The notes under the pieces were generated by a model. It was given only the letters and a program-made list of their open reading frames with translations, did no database searches and had not been told where the DNA came from. From Deltaproteobacteria bacterium (GTDB lineage: Bacteria; Desulfobacterota; Binatia; HRBIN30; JACQVA1): a stretch of DNA of 64,000 nt. Positions 45,393-58,433 of this stretch are shown here, piece by piece; the stretch's first letter is position 1, and every line of letters starts with the position of its first letter. Both the position numbers and the translations under genes were made by a program. The stretch lies in the NCBI GenBank assembly GCA_016210005.1, contig JACQVA010000097.1, forward strand, positions 1 to 64,000, written 5' to 3'.

Positions 45393-47105
45393 ATGGCTGT
45401 CGCAACCAGGTCGCTGGAGGCCTTTCTCATCGAGCACGGCGGCGTCTCCGCCGCTACGCTTGACAAGGCGCGCGAACGCCAACGCGACGGCCGCGGCCTC
45501 GGCGACGTGCTCCAGGAAATGGGCGCCATCGATAGCCGCACCTGGGCTCATGCCCTGGCCGAACACTACGGCCTGCCGTTTGCCGACCGCCTGCCCGACA
45601 ATCCCGAGACCGTCAAGCTCATCAGTGCTCTGCCGATCAACTTCGCCAAGCGCTACCAGCTGCTGCCGATCGGTGTCGACGGCGATTGGCTGACTGTCGC
45701 CAGCGCCGACCCCGGTAACTTCGGGCCGATCGACGATGTGCGGCTGCTGTTGCGCCACCCGGTGCGCGTGCTGGTGGTGCCCGCTCCGGTAGTAGAGGCG
45801 GCCATCAACCGCGCCTACGACCAGGCCTCGGGTTCCGCCTCGGAGCTTATGGAAGGCCTCGAAGGCGAACGCCTCGACCTGCTCGCCACCGAACTCGAAC
45901 ACGAACCGCGCGACCTCCTCGAAGCCGACGAAGAAGCCCCCATCATCCGGTTGGTTAACTCGTTGCTGTTTCAGGCGGTCAAGGATCGCGCCAGCGATAT
46001 TCACATCGAGCCCTTCGAGCGCGATCTGGCGGTGCGCTTCCGCATCGATGGCATCCTCTATGACATCCTTTCGCCGCCGAAGCGCTTCCAGCCCATCATC
46101 ACCTCGCGCGTCAAGATCATGGCCGGGCTCAACATCGCCGAAAAGCGGCTGCCGCAAGACGGGCGCATTCGCATCCGCCTGGCGGGCAAGGACGTCGATA
46201 TCCGTGTCTCGATCGTACCCACCGCCTTCGGCGAGCGCGTGGTGATGCGCTTGCTCGATCGCGCCAGCACACTGTTGCAACTCGAAGACCTCGGCTTGAT
46301 CGGCAACAAGCATGACCTGGTCGATAAGCTGATACGGCAGACCCACGGCATCATCCTGGTCACCGGGCCGACCGGTAGCGGCAAGACCACCACGCTCTAT
46401 GCCGCGCTATCCAAAATCAACACCACCGACAAGAACATCATCACCATCGAGGACCCGATCGAGTACCAGCTGCACGGGGTCGGGCAGATTCAGGTCAATC
46501 CCAAGATCGAGCTGACGTTCGCCAGCGGTCTGCGCTCGGTTCTGCGCCAGGACCCGGACGTCATCATGGTCGGTGAAATCCGCGACGTGGAGACGGCTGA
46601 AATCGCCATTCAAGCGGCGCTCACCGGCCATCTGGTCTTCTCCACGCTGCACACCAACGACTCCTTCGGTGCCATGACCCGCTTGCTCGACATGGGCATC
46701 GAGCCGTTCCTGGTTTCGTCGTCGGTGATTGCGGTGATGGCTCAGCGCTTGGTGCGCCGCGTCTGCCCCGACTGCCGCGTGCCTTACGTTCCCGCGGTCG
46801 AGGAGTTGCGCGAGCTCGGTATCCGCCCCGACCGCGCCGCCGGCCGCACCATGTATCGTACCGGCTCCGGCTGTGCCGCTTGCAAGCAGACCGGCTACCG
46901 CGGGCGCACCGGCATCCACGAACTGCTGGTGGTTGACGACGAGATCCGCAACCTGATCATGAAGAACGCCGATGCCGCCACCATCCGTCGCGAAGCCACG
47001 GGCAAGGGCATGGACACCTTGCGCCAGGACGGGGCGGACAAGGTGATCAACGGAATCACGACGATCGAAGAGATCCTCCGCGTCACGCAAGAGGACCTGG
47101 TGTAA
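45393..47105 (+). CDS. gspE: Type II secretion ATPase GspE
   Basis: Cytoplasmic motor of the T2SS, 570 residues. It has an N-terminal MshEN/GspE_N domain (VSAATLDKARERQRDGRGLG) and Walker A GPTGSGKTTT. An Asp box (ITIEDPIEYQL) and a Walker B region (DPDVIMVGEIRDVETA) follow, then a His box (STLHTNDS) and a four-Cys zinc module (CPDCRVP...CAACKQTGYRGR). ATG 45393 lies 8 bp after the gspD stop. All catalytic motifs intact. Confidence 0.97.
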   Translation: MAVATRSLEAFLIEHGGVSAATLDKARERQRDGRGLGDVLQEMGAIDSRTWAHALAEHYGLPFADRLPDNPETVKLISALPINFAKRYQLLPIGVDGDWLTVASADPGNFGPIDDVRLLLRHPVRVLVVPAPVVEAAINRAYDQASGSASELMEGLEGERLDLLATELEHEPRDLLEADEEAPIIRLVNSLLFQAVKDRASDIHIEPFERDLAVRFRIDGILYDILSPPKRFQPIITSRVKIMAGLNIAEKRLPQDGRIRIRLAGKDVDIRVSIVPTAFGERVVMRLLDRASTLLQLEDLGLIGNKHDLVDKLIRQTHGIILVTGPTGSGKTTTLYAALSKINTTDKNIITIEDPIEYQLHGVGQIQVNPKIELTFASGLRSVLRQDPDVIMVGEIRDVETAEIAIQAALTGHLVFSTLHTNDSFGAMTRLLDMGIEPFLVSSSVIAVMAQRLVRRVCPDCRVPYVPAVEELRELGIRPDRAAGRTMYRTGSGCAACKQTGYRGRTGIHELLVVDDEIRNLIMKNADAATIRREATGKGMDTLRQDGADKVINGITTIEEILRVTQEDLV

Positions 47106-47151
47106 CGCGGATAGAATGAATGCCGGCGCGACGCGTCGCTAGCAAACAGAC

Positions 47152-48408
47152 ATGCCGGTTTACGCCTACAAGGGCCTCACCAACGAAGGCAAGGCCGTCA
47201 ACGGCATCGTTGACGCCGAGAGCCCCAAGGCGGCCCGGCTCAAGCTGCGCCGCACCGGCGTTTTTCCCACCGACCTGGCTGAAGATCGCACCGGCCGAGT
47301 CACGACCAAGACCGCCACGCCGAGTGCCGCCAGCCGCTTCCAACTGAATCTCGGGCTCGGGCAGCTCTTCGAGCGGGTCTCGCCGCAGGACCTAGCCCTG
47401 ATGACCCGCCAGCTGTCGACCCTGGTGGGTGCCGGCCTGCCGCTGGTCGAGTGCCTGACCGCGTTGATCGAGCAGATCGACAGCGCCCGGCTCAAGCGCA
47501 CGCTGTCGCGGGTGCGCGAGCAAGTGGTCGAGGGCCGGGCTCTGGCCGAGGCCCTGCGCGAGCATCCGCGCGTATTTTCCGATCTCTACGTCAACATGGT
47601 GCGCGCCGGTGAGGCCAGCGGTGCTCTCGACGTCGTGCTGATGCGGCTGGCCGAGTACACCGAGAGCGCGGCGCGGCTGCGCGCCAAAGTGCGCAGCGCG
47701 CTCACTTATCCGGTCTTGATGGGCGTGCTCGGCAGCTCGATTCTGCTGTTCCTCATCTCCTATGTCGTTCCGCGCATCACCCGCATCTTCGAGGAGAACA
47801 AGCAGGCGCTGCCGGTGATGACGACGATCTTGCTGGCCATCAGCGGCTTCTGCGCCGAGTACTGGTGGGCGATCGTGGGCACGGCGGTCGCCGCCGTCAT
47901 CTCGGTGCGCGTCTCCATCCGCACCCCGGAAGGGCGCCGGCGCTATGATGCCTACACCTTGCGTATCCCGTACTTCGGCAAGCTGCTCAAGAAGGTGGCG
48001 CTGGCGCGCTTCGCGCGCACGCTCTGCACGCTCTTGCGCAGCGGCATCGCCCTGCTGACCTCGCTCGACATCGTCAAGAACGTCGTCGGCAATCTGGTGC
48101 TGAGTGACGCCATAGATAACGCCCGCAACAGCATCCGCGAGGGCCAAAGCATCGAGCCGCCGCTGCGCAAGAGCGGCTTGTTCCCGCCGCTGCTGCTGCA
48201 CATGATCGCCGTCGGCGAGCGCAGCGGCGAGCTCGAGGAAATGCTCTCGCGCGCCGCCGATGCCTACGACAACGACGTCGAGGCCAGCGTCAGCGCCCTC
48301 ACCAGTATTTTGGAGCCGATGATGATTATTGTGATGGGCGGCGTCGTCTTATTCATCGTGCTGGCAATCCTGGTGCCGATCTTCGAACTCAACCAGCTGG
48401 TTCGTTGA
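47152..48408 (+). CDS. gspF: Type II secretion inner-membrane protein GspF
   Basis: Platform protein of the T2SS, 418 residues. It shows an N-terminal YAYKGLTNEGKAVNGIVDAE segment, two T2SSF repeats (RQLSTLVGAGLPLVECLTAL; ARTLCTLLRSGIALLTSLDI), the conserved MVRAGEASGALD and IAVGERSGELEEML, and three hydrophobic spans. Lies 46 bp after gspE. Confidence 0.97.
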   Translation: MPVYAYKGLTNEGKAVNGIVDAESPKAARLKLRRTGVFPTDLAEDRTGRVTTKTATPSAASRFQLNLGLGQLFERVSPQDLALMTRQLSTLVGAGLPLVECLTALIEQIDSARLKRTLSRVREQVVEGRALAEALREHPRVFSDLYVNMVRAGEASGALDVVLMRLAEYTESAARLRAKVRSALTYPVLMGVLGSSILLFLISYVVPRITRIFEENKQALPVMTTILLAISGFCAEYWWAIVGTAVAAVISVRVSIRTPEGRRRYDAYTLRIPYFGKLLKKVALARFARTLCTLLRSGIALLTSLDIVKNVVGNLVLSDAIDNARNSIREGQSIEPPLRKSGLFPPLLLHMIAVGERSGELEEMLSRAADAYDNDVEASVSALTSILEPMMIIVMGGVVLFIVLAILVPIFELNQLVR

Positions 48409-48464
48409 ACTGCCCTGGGGGCGGTGTTACGCTCAAATCCGTGCCACAAGGAGGACGGTTTCAC

Positions 48465-48890
48465 ATGACGCGCGTGCAGGGCCAATCCGGATTCACGCTG
48501 ATCGAGATCATGGTGGTGGTGTTTATCCTCGGGCTGCTCGTCGCCCTTGTCGGCCCTAAGATCATGGGCCGCACCGACGACGCCCGCGTCGTCAAAGCCA
48601 AGGCCGACGTCAAGGGCATCGAAGAGGCGCTGCACTTGTTCAAGCTCGACTGCGGCCGCTACCCCAGCACCGGCGAGGGCTTGGAGGCGCTGGTGGCCCG
48701 CGGCGGCGGCAGCAATTGCCGCAAGTATAGCCCCGAGGGCTACCTCGATAAGGTGCCCCACGATCCCTGGGACAACCGCTACGCTTACTTTAGCAACGGC
48801 CAGGACATCATCATTAAGTCCTACGGCGCCGATGGCCAAGAGGGCGGCGAAGGCAAGAATGCCGACATCGATAGCCGAGCGCTCGATTGA
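48465..48890 (+). CDS. gspG: Type II secretion major pseudopilin GspG
   Basis: Main subunit of the T2SS pseudopilus, 141 residues. It has a prepilin leader with cleavage site SG|FTLIEIMVVV (glycine before Phe, Glu at +5), a hydrophobic helix, and the GspG core (DLKGIEEAL-like helix, YPSTGEGLEAL, DPWDNRYAYFSNG, SYGADGQEGGEG with calcium-binding Asp). An excellent ribosome site (aaggagg) precedes ATG 48465. No prepilin peptidase gene is in the window. Confidence 0.97.
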   Translation: MTRVQGQSGFTLIEIMVVVFILGLLVALVGPKIMGRTDDARVVKAKADVKGIEEALHLFKLDCGRYPSTGEGLEALVARGGGSNCRKYSPEGYLDKVPHDPWDNRYAYFSNGQDIIIKSYGADGQEGGEGKNADIDSRALD

Positions 48891-49419
48891 CGATCGGCCG
48901 CGCCGGCGCGCGGCCGGCTTCACCCTCATCGAGGTCGCGCTGGTCCTGCTCATCATCTCGATCGTGCTGGCGCTCACTATCCCACGCCTGCGCAGCGTCT
49001 CGCGTGCCGAGCTGGGAGCCCAGGCGCGCCGCTTGACCAATACCTTCCGCTTCTTGCGCAGCGAGGCGATTCTGACCGGTCAGATTTGCCAACTGCGCTA
49101 CGATCTCAACCGCGAACGCTACTGGGTCACCGTTAGTGATCCGGGAGGCGAGAGCAGCGCACCGCTGCGGGCAGGCGGTCCACTTGCCCGCGGCGTCAGC
49201 CTGGAGTCGCCCGTCGGCATCAGCGACATCGTCCTCCCCGAGAGCGTCGGCAAGGTCCAAGAAGGGCAGTGGTTGACCAACTTCTATCCCGACGGCACCA
49301 TCGACCTGACCGTGATCCACATCGACAACGGCACCGATGCCTTCACCCTCTGGGTCAACCCGCTCACCGGCCGGCTCTTCCTCAGCCCGGGCTACCAGGA
49401 GGTGGATTATGGCGCCTAG
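48859..49419 (+). CDS. gspH: Type II secretion minor pseudopilin GspH
   Basis: 186 residues with prepilin site AG|FTLIEVALVLLIISIVLALT, followed by a GspH-like globular domain (LTNTFRFLRSEAILTGQICQ, RLFLSPGYQEVD). Start ATG 48859 overlaps gspG by 32 bp, and the stop overlaps gspI by 11 bp. One of the minor pseudopilins that cap the pseudopilus. Confidence 0.92.
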   Translation: MPTSIAERSIDDRPRRRAAGFTLIEVALVLLIISIVLALTIPRLRSVSRAELGAQARRLTNTFRFLRSEAILTGQICQLRYDLNRERYWVTVSDPGGESSAPLRAGGPLARGVSLESPVGISDIVLPESVGKVQEGQWLTNFYPDGTIDLTVIHIDNGTDAFTLWVNPLTGRLFLSPGYQEVDYGA

Positions 49420-49795
49420 GCCGCGCGGCGGCCGGGGTTTTACCCTCATCGAGGTGCTGGTCGCTGTGGTGATCATTGCCGTTGCCTTCACCTCGTTGCT
49501 GGCACTGCAGAATCGCAACTTGGCCCTAGTGGGGCGTGGCCAGAACGTTACCACGGCTACCCTGCTGATGCGCGAGTTGGTGGCCCGCGTCGAGCTCTAT
49601 CCGGAGTTCTCCGAGCTCGGCACCGCCACCGGCGAGTTCGACGGTTTCCCGGGTTTTCGCTGGGAACGGGATGTGAGTGCGACCACCTTCGAGGAGTTAC
49701 GCGAGGTCCGACTCCACGTCATGTGGGGCGAGGGTGCGCGGCAGGGCGCAGACTTGCTGTACTATGTTCACCGGGAACCCGAAGCCGCACGCTGA
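49409..49795 (+). CDS. gspI: Type II secretion minor pseudopilin GspI
   Basis: 128 residues with prepilin site RG|FTLIEVLVAVVIIAVAFTSL and a GspI-like tail (LLMRELVARVELYPEFSELG, GFRWERDVSATT). Lies between gspH and gspJ with overlaps on both sides, which is the expected order. Confidence 0.92.
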   Translation: MAPRPRGGRGFTLIEVLVAVVIIAVAFTSLLALQNRNLALVGRGQNVTTATLLMRELVARVELYPEFSELGTATGEFDGFPGFRWERDVSATTFEELREVRLHVMWGEGARQGADLLYYVHREPEAAR

Positions 49796-50543
49796 AGCGG
49801 GCTTTACGTTGCTCGAGGTGCTGGTCGCCATGACCATCCTCGGCATCATCTTGCTCACCGTCTACGGGGCGCTCTCGCGGGCGCTCTACACTAAGGCCTA
49901 CGCCGAGGATCGCGCCGAGTTGTACGCCGCCGGTCGCGAGGCGGTGCTGCGAATCGCCGACGACCTCGAGGCCGCGTTGCCCCCGAGGCCGCGCGGGGAC
50001 CTTGCTTTTCACGGCCTCAGCCACGGCGAGCGGCCGCCGGTCGACGCTGTGCAGTTCAGCCGGCGCACGCACAGCGGCCTGCGGCCGATCGCCTTGCAGA
50101 GTGGACGGGCGACGGTGACCTACTCACTCGATCCCCTGGGCGAAGGCAGTAAAGCCTTCGTGCTGCGCCGGGACGAGGTGCCGCTCATGACCGAGTTGCC
50201 CGAGGGCGAAGAGGACCTCGCCGGCGACACGCTCGAGGCGCTGCCCACCCCCAAAGCTACGGCTATCTATCTCCTGGACCCGGCCGACTGCACCGAAGGC
50301 CGCTTCTGCGTCGTTGGCCTGCGCTTTCGCCACCTCGATCCCATCACCGAGGAGTGGGTCTCGCAGTGGGACTCCACCGAGAAGGAACAGCTCAATCGCC
50401 TGCCCGCCGCCACCGAGGTGGCGCTCTACTTGAGCGACAGCAACGGTGCGGTGCACGACTTCTCGACCGTGGTGGATCTCGTGCTGGCGGCCGCCAGCAT
50501 CCCGACTCCGACGGTGGCGCCCTCCCGGCGCGGTGGCCCGTAA
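49764..50543 (+). CDS. gspJ: Type II secretion minor pseudopilin GspJ
   Basis: 259 residues with prepilin site AG|FTLLEVLVAMTILGIILLTV, then the larger globular domain typical of GspJ (RADDLEAALPP-like helix, VQFSRRTHSGLRPIALQSGR). Start ATG 49764 overlaps gspI; stop TAATG overlaps gspK. Confidence 0.92.
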   Translation: MFTGNPKPHAEAGFTLLEVLVAMTILGIILLTVYGALSRALYTKAYAEDRAELYAAGREAVLRIADDLEAALPPRPRGDLAFHGLSHGERPPVDAVQFSRRTHSGLRPIALQSGRATVTYSLDPLGEGSKAFVLRRDEVPLMTELPEGEEDLAGDTLEALPTPKATAIYLLDPADCTEGRFCVVGLRFRHLDPITEEWVSQWDSTEKEQLNRLPAATEVALYLSDSNGAVHDFSTVVDLVLAAASIPTPTVAPSRRGGP

Positions 50544-51643
50544 TGAGCAACGAGCGCGGCATCGCCCTGGTGATTACCCTGTTGGTGGTAACACTGCTGG
50601 TGATCACGGTGGTGGAATTCAGCTATTCCGTGCTGGTGGACCAGCAGCTGGTGCGCAATTCGCTCAGCGCCATGCAGGCCTCGATGCTGGCGCGCTCGGG
50701 CATCAATCTGGGCCAGGCGGTGCTGGCGCGCGACAGCGACGACCCCCAAGCCGATTGGTACTTCGAGGACTGGGCCAACCCGGATATCGCGGCTGTGGTC
50801 AACCTCGACTCGGACCAACGCCTGCGCGTGCAGGTGGTCGATGAGGGCGGCAAGATCAACGTCAACCGCACCCGCCCGCGTGCCGGCACCCCGCCGCCCC
50901 GCTCCGGCCAGCCCAACCTCAGCCAAGACGCCTTCGTGCGCGACGCCTTGCGCCGGCTGTTCGAGGCCAACGAAATCGACGTGCAAATCCCCGATCGCCT
51001 GCTCGACTACTGGGGCGTGCAGGATCAGCCGCGTAAACCCGGCGGCGCGCAGCAGCCGGTGGCGGTGGTGGAGGATTTCCGCTCGCTGGAGGATTTCGCC
51101 GGCACTTTCGGCATCGGCGGGAACAAGCTGACCAAGCTCAGCAAGTTCCTCACCGCGTTGCCGGCCCTGACCACAGGCGGGGGCGCCGCCGCGGCGATAC
51201 CGCAGAGCTGCATCAATGTGAATACCGCCCCGGTCGAGGTCTTGGCCGCGGTGATAAATGACTCCGCCCGGGTCGACCAAATCGTGCAGCAACGCGAAGG
51301 CGAGGAGCCGCTGACTCCGGCCGACGTTAACGGTATCTTGCAGGGGGTCGAGCACCAGGCACAGGTGGGTCAGCTGTTCTGCACGCGAAGTTGGTACTTT
51401 CGGATCTATTCCAGTGCTATGGTCAGCGCCGACCCGACCGGGCAACGCTCGGGTGGGGTCGGGCAAACCGTGGTGGCGCTGGTCAATCGCCGCCGCAAGC
51501 CCGGGGTCGCTGCCAATGCCCCCCCCGACATGCCGCGCTGGACTTTGACCCCACTTGATTGGCAGAAGAGGGGGGGCGCCGAACTGCTCGTGCGCCCCCA
51601 GGGCGAGAATAACGGGCAGGACGACACTCTCACCCAACGGTGA
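50543..51643 (+). CDS. gspK: Type II secretion minor pseudopilin GspK
   Basis: Tip pseudopilin, 366 residues. The prepilin-like start is MSNERG|IALVITLLVVTLL, lacking Glu at +5 as is normal in GspK. A large alpha-helical insertion and a SAM-like fold follow (VDEGGKINVN, DRLLDYWGVQDQPR, INVNTAPVEVLAAV). Overlaps gspJ by one base. Confidence 0.93.
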   Translation: MSNERGIALVITLLVVTLLVITVVEFSYSVLVDQQLVRNSLSAMQASMLARSGINLGQAVLARDSDDPQADWYFEDWANPDIAAVVNLDSDQRLRVQVVDEGGKINVNRTRPRAGTPPPRSGQPNLSQDAFVRDALRRLFEANEIDVQIPDRLLDYWGVQDQPRKPGGAQQPVAVVEDFRSLEDFAGTFGIGGNKLTKLSKFLTALPALTTGGGAAAAIPQSCINVNTAPVEVLAAVINDSARVDQIVQQREGEEPLTPADVNGILQGVEHQAQVGQLFCTRSWYFRIYSSAMVSADPTGQRSGGVGQTVVALVNRRRKPGVAANAPPDMPRWTLTPLDWQKRGGAELLVRPQGENNGQDDTLTQR

Positions 51644-51666
51644 GGGGAAAGAAGGATTAGGCGGCC

Positions 51667-53184
51667 ATGCCGCAAAGAATTTTAGCGCTCGATATCGAGG
51701 ACGCCGAGGTCAAAGCGGCGGTCCTGGAAACCAGCTTTCGCGATTATCGCATCGCCGGGCTTTACCACGACGTGTTGCGCGCCGACGGCGGATCGCTGCC
51801 GGAGCAGCTCAAGCGCTTCCTCGAGCGTCACGAGTTGAAGGGCGATACGGTGGTCTCCACCCTGCCGGGCCGCCTGGTCTCGCATCGGGTGTTCTTCCTG
51901 CCGTTTCGTGATCGCAAGCGACTGAACCAGACCATTCCGTTCGAGCTCGAAACCCAGGTGCCCTTCGGCCTCGACGAAGTGGTCGTGGACTATCAGGTGC
52001 TCCACCGCGACCGCGCCGGCACCACCGTGCTGGCCGGGATGGTGCAAAAGCCCGACCTCGAAGCCCACTTGGCGCTGTTGCAGGCGGCGGGCATCGATCC
52101 CAAGGTGGTCGACTTCGCGCCGCTGTCGGCGCTCAACGTGCTGCGCGTGCTCGGACGCGATCTGCCGCCGACTTTCGCCTTCGTCGAGTTCACCGGCCAG
52201 GCTGGCAACGTCGCCCTCTACCGCAACCTGGAGCTGGTAGGTGTGCGCACCCTGTCGGTGGTGCGCGCGGCCAGTGCCGCCAACAGCGAGGGTGGCAACG
52301 GACACCTCGAGGGGGCGGCGGCGGCTCAACTCACGGGCGAGATCGCCAAGAGCGTCGCCGCCGAGCTGCGATGGAGCCTGATGGTGCTCAACGGGGCGCC
52401 GCTGGACGAGCAGATGCCCTGTTACCTCGCGGGTGAGCCGGCCTGGTTGGACGCGATTGCCCCGCTGCTCGAGCGTGAGCTGGCGCTGGCGGTGCGGCGG
52501 CTGGAGTCCGAACCGCTGCAGGCCGTAACCAGCGAAAACCGCGCCGCCGTGCCTAACTGTGCCGCCCCGCTCGGCCTCGCCCTGCGCGAGGTGGCGCCGG
52601 CGAACACGCTCGGCCTCAATTTCCGGCGTGGCGAGTTCACTTACCATCGCGGGCAGCAGGAAGTCCGCCGCGCCCTGGCCCGGCTGGCGGCGCTGGCGGG
52701 GGTGTTGGTGGTGTTGGCCTTCGCCAACATCTTCGCCGACTATCAGTTGCAGCTCAACCGCCTGGCCGCTCTCGATACCCAAGTACGCAAGGTCTTCAAG
52801 GCCACCCTGCCCGAACAACGGCCGGTGAATGAACGCGAGCAGCTGCAAGGCGAAATCGACAAAGCCGAGCAAAAGATGCAACTGCTCGGTGGCATCGCTT
52901 CGCTCTCCGGCGTTGCCAGCATCGATATCCTGCGCGCCGTCAGTGCCGCGCTGCCCGAAAGCGTGAAGCTCGACATCGACGAGTACGCGCTCGACCCCGA
53001 GGCGGTGCGCATCCGTGCGCGTACCGAATCGTTCGATGTCGTCGACACCATCAAGCAGCAGCTCGCTGCCGTCGCTTTGTTCAAGGACGTGCAGGTGAAG
53101 GACGCCAAGCAGTCGCCCGACGGCAAAGACGTCAGCTTCCGGCTGATCCTGATCATGACCAAAGACTCCGAGGCGGTAAGTTAA
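51667..53184 (+). CDS. gspL: Type II secretion protein GspL
   Basis: Links the GspE ATPase to the inner-membrane platform. 505 residues: a cytoplasmic actin-like/PilM-like domain (RILALDIEDAEVKAAVLETS, STLPGRLVSHRVFFLPFRDR, PFELETQVPF), one transmembrane span (about 337-358), and a periplasmic ferredoxin-like, PilN-like domain (DILRAVSAALPESVKLDIDE). The Cys/actin-like part is longer than in enterobacterial GspL, as seen in deltaproteobacteria. Confidence 0.9.
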   Translation: MPQRILALDIEDAEVKAAVLETSFRDYRIAGLYHDVLRADGGSLPEQLKRFLERHELKGDTVVSTLPGRLVSHRVFFLPFRDRKRLNQTIPFELETQVPFGLDEVVVDYQVLHRDRAGTTVLAGMVQKPDLEAHLALLQAAGIDPKVVDFAPLSALNVLRVLGRDLPPTFAFVEFTGQAGNVALYRNLELVGVRTLSVVRAASAANSEGGNGHLEGAAAAQLTGEIAKSVAAELRWSLMVLNGAPLDEQMPCYLAGEPAWLDAIAPLLERELALAVRRLESEPLQAVTSENRAAVPNCAAPLGLALREVAPANTLGLNFRRGEFTYHRGQQEVRRALARLAALAGVLVVLAFANIFADYQLQLNRLAALDTQVRKVFKATLPEQRPVNEREQLQGEIDKAEQKMQLLGGIASLSGVASIDILRAVSAALPESVKLDIDEYALDPEAVRIRARTESFDVVDTIKQQLAAVALFKDVQVKDAKQSPDGKDVSFRLILIMTKDSEAVS

Positions 53185-53778
53185 ATGGCCTTCGACCCCC
53201 GGGAGATGTTCAACTTCTACCAGCGCCTGTCCCCGCGCGAGCGCTTCTTGCTGGCGCTGGCACTCGGCTCCGTGCTGGTGATTTCGCTCTACAGCTTCGT
53301 CTGGGATCCGCTAGTGGCCGGCCGGGCCGCCTTACAGCGCCGCATCGCCACCCGTGAGCAGGACATGGCCGCGATTCAAACCCAACGCTCGCGCTACCTC
53401 GAGCTGTTGCGGCAGATGGAGGCGAGCCAGGCCGTGCTCATGCGCACGGACCAGAACTTCTCGCTCTTCGCCCACCTGCAGAGCGCCGTCACGCAAGTAA
53501 TCTCGCGCGAGCACATTCAGTCGATGAATCCGTCCGACAAGAACCTCACCGACGAGTACCAGGAGCAGACGGTGGAGATTAAGCTGTCGGCGATCACTTT
53601 GGAGCAGATGGTGAACATGCTGTATCGCATCGAGAAGGGGGACCAGCCGTTGCGGGTGGCGCGGCTGCAGGTCAAGAAGCGCTACAACGAGCCCCGCAGC
53701 TTCGATATCGTTGCGACGGTGTCGTTGCTCAAGCCGCGCACGGCGGCGGCACCGCCGGTCGCTGGCGGGGCCAGCTGA
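53185..53778 (+). CDS. gspM: Type II secretion protein GspM
   Basis: 197 residues: a short cytoplasmic start (FYQRLSPRERFLLALALGSV), one transmembrane span, a coiled coil (about 50-75) and a ferredoxin-like periplasmic domain (EIKLSAITLEQMVNMLYRIE) as in GspM/PilO. Starts immediately after the gspL stop and overlaps gspN by one base. Assignment rests on fold pattern and position. Confidence 0.88.
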   Translation: MAFDPREMFNFYQRLSPRERFLLALALGSVLVISLYSFVWDPLVAGRAALQRRIATREQDMAAIQTQRSRYLELLRQMEASQAVLMRTDQNFSLFAHLQSAVTQVISREHIQSMNPSDKNLTDEYQEQTVEIKLSAITLEQMVNMLYRIEKGDQPLRVARLQVKKRYNEPRSFDIVATVSLLKPRTAAAPPVAGGAS

Positions 53779-54701
53779 TGCGCTTCCCGCGCCTGCGCCT
53801 GCGACTGCCGCGGCCCTCGTTCGAGTGGCTCGGCGGCGCCATTAACCGCACCACCGTGCTCTACGGGCTCTTCACCCTGGTGCTCTTCCTGGTCTTTCTA
53901 GTGGTGAACTTCCCCCACGACGTGTTGGTGCGCAGAGTCGTCAGCCGGCTCAACCTCAGTCCGCTGGCGTTGGATTTCAACTCCGCGGGTTTCGCTTGGC
54001 ACAAAGGCTACGAGCTGCGCGGCTTGCGCCTGTCGGCCGCGGCCGCACCCGAGGCAGCGCCCTTGCTCGAGTGCACCACCTTAGACGTGCGCCCGCTGCT
54101 GGCCGGTTTGCTGCGAGGGCAGCTGAGCGGGCTGACCTGGCAGGGCGAACTCTACGGCGGCAGTGCCGGCGGGCAGTGGACCATCACTAGCAACGGCGGC
54201 GCCGGCCAAGTTGACTTCGCGCAGCTCGATCTCGGCCGCTACCGCCCGCTGACGGCGTACCTCGAAGAGGGCCAACTCGGCGGACAGGTGGCTGGAAGCT
54301 TCAGCGTGCAGCTCGGTGGCGGGGAGCAGCGCTCGGCGCAGGTAGCGGGCGAGCTGACGGTGAACCGCCCCGGCCTGATCGGGGCCAGGATCGCCGGCAT
54401 CAAACTACCCGACCTGCAGTTTGCCCAGGCCAAAGGCCAGCTCAACCTCAAGGGCGAGCGCCTCGAGCTGCAAGAGGTGCGCCTCAGCGGTGACCAGTTG
54501 AGCGTCTCGCTCAGCGGCCAGATGACTTTTCGCGAGCCGCTCGGCAGCAGCGCGCTGAACCTGCGGATAACCTTCGAGCAAAGCGCCGCCACCCCCACCG
54601 AGATCAAGGCGCTGCTGGCCTTGATTCCACGCCCGGCCAACGCGCGCCCGGATGCTCCGATCACGCTCGCGGGCACCCTGGCCGCGCCGCAGGTTCGCTG
54701 A
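53778..54701 (+). CDS. gspN: Type II secretion protein GspN-like
   Basis: 307 residues: one N-terminal transmembrane span (GLFTLVLFLVFLVVNFPHDV), then a beta-rich periplasmic region with GspN/AsmA-like repeats (LSGLTWQGELYGGSAGGQWT, LNLKGERLELQEVRLSGDQL). It ends the gsp operon. GspN is present in only some T2SS; its role is unclear. Family call is moderate. Confidence 0.78.
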   Translation: MRFPRLRLRLPRPSFEWLGGAINRTTVLYGLFTLVLFLVFLVVNFPHDVLVRRVVSRLNLSPLALDFNSAGFAWHKGYELRGLRLSAAAAPEAAPLLECTTLDVRPLLAGLLRGQLSGLTWQGELYGGSAGGQWTITSNGGAGQVDFAQLDLGRYRPLTAYLEEGQLGGQVAGSFSVQLGGGEQRSAQVAGELTVNRPGLIGARIAGIKLPDLQFAQAKGQLNLKGERLELQEVRLSGDQLSVSLSGQMTFREPLGSSALNLRITFEQSAATPTEIKALLALIPRPANARPDAPITLAGTLAAPQVR

Positions 54702-54803
54702 GCCGCCGGCCCAACGCCGCGAGCGCGACCTTGATCTTTACCCGTGCCGCGGGCAGCATACTGCGTTGTCCATGGCTCTCAACCCACGTCGGATGACGCG
54801 CGC

Positions 54804-58421
<3,618 letters not shown>

Positions 58422-58433
58422 GGCCGCTCGCCT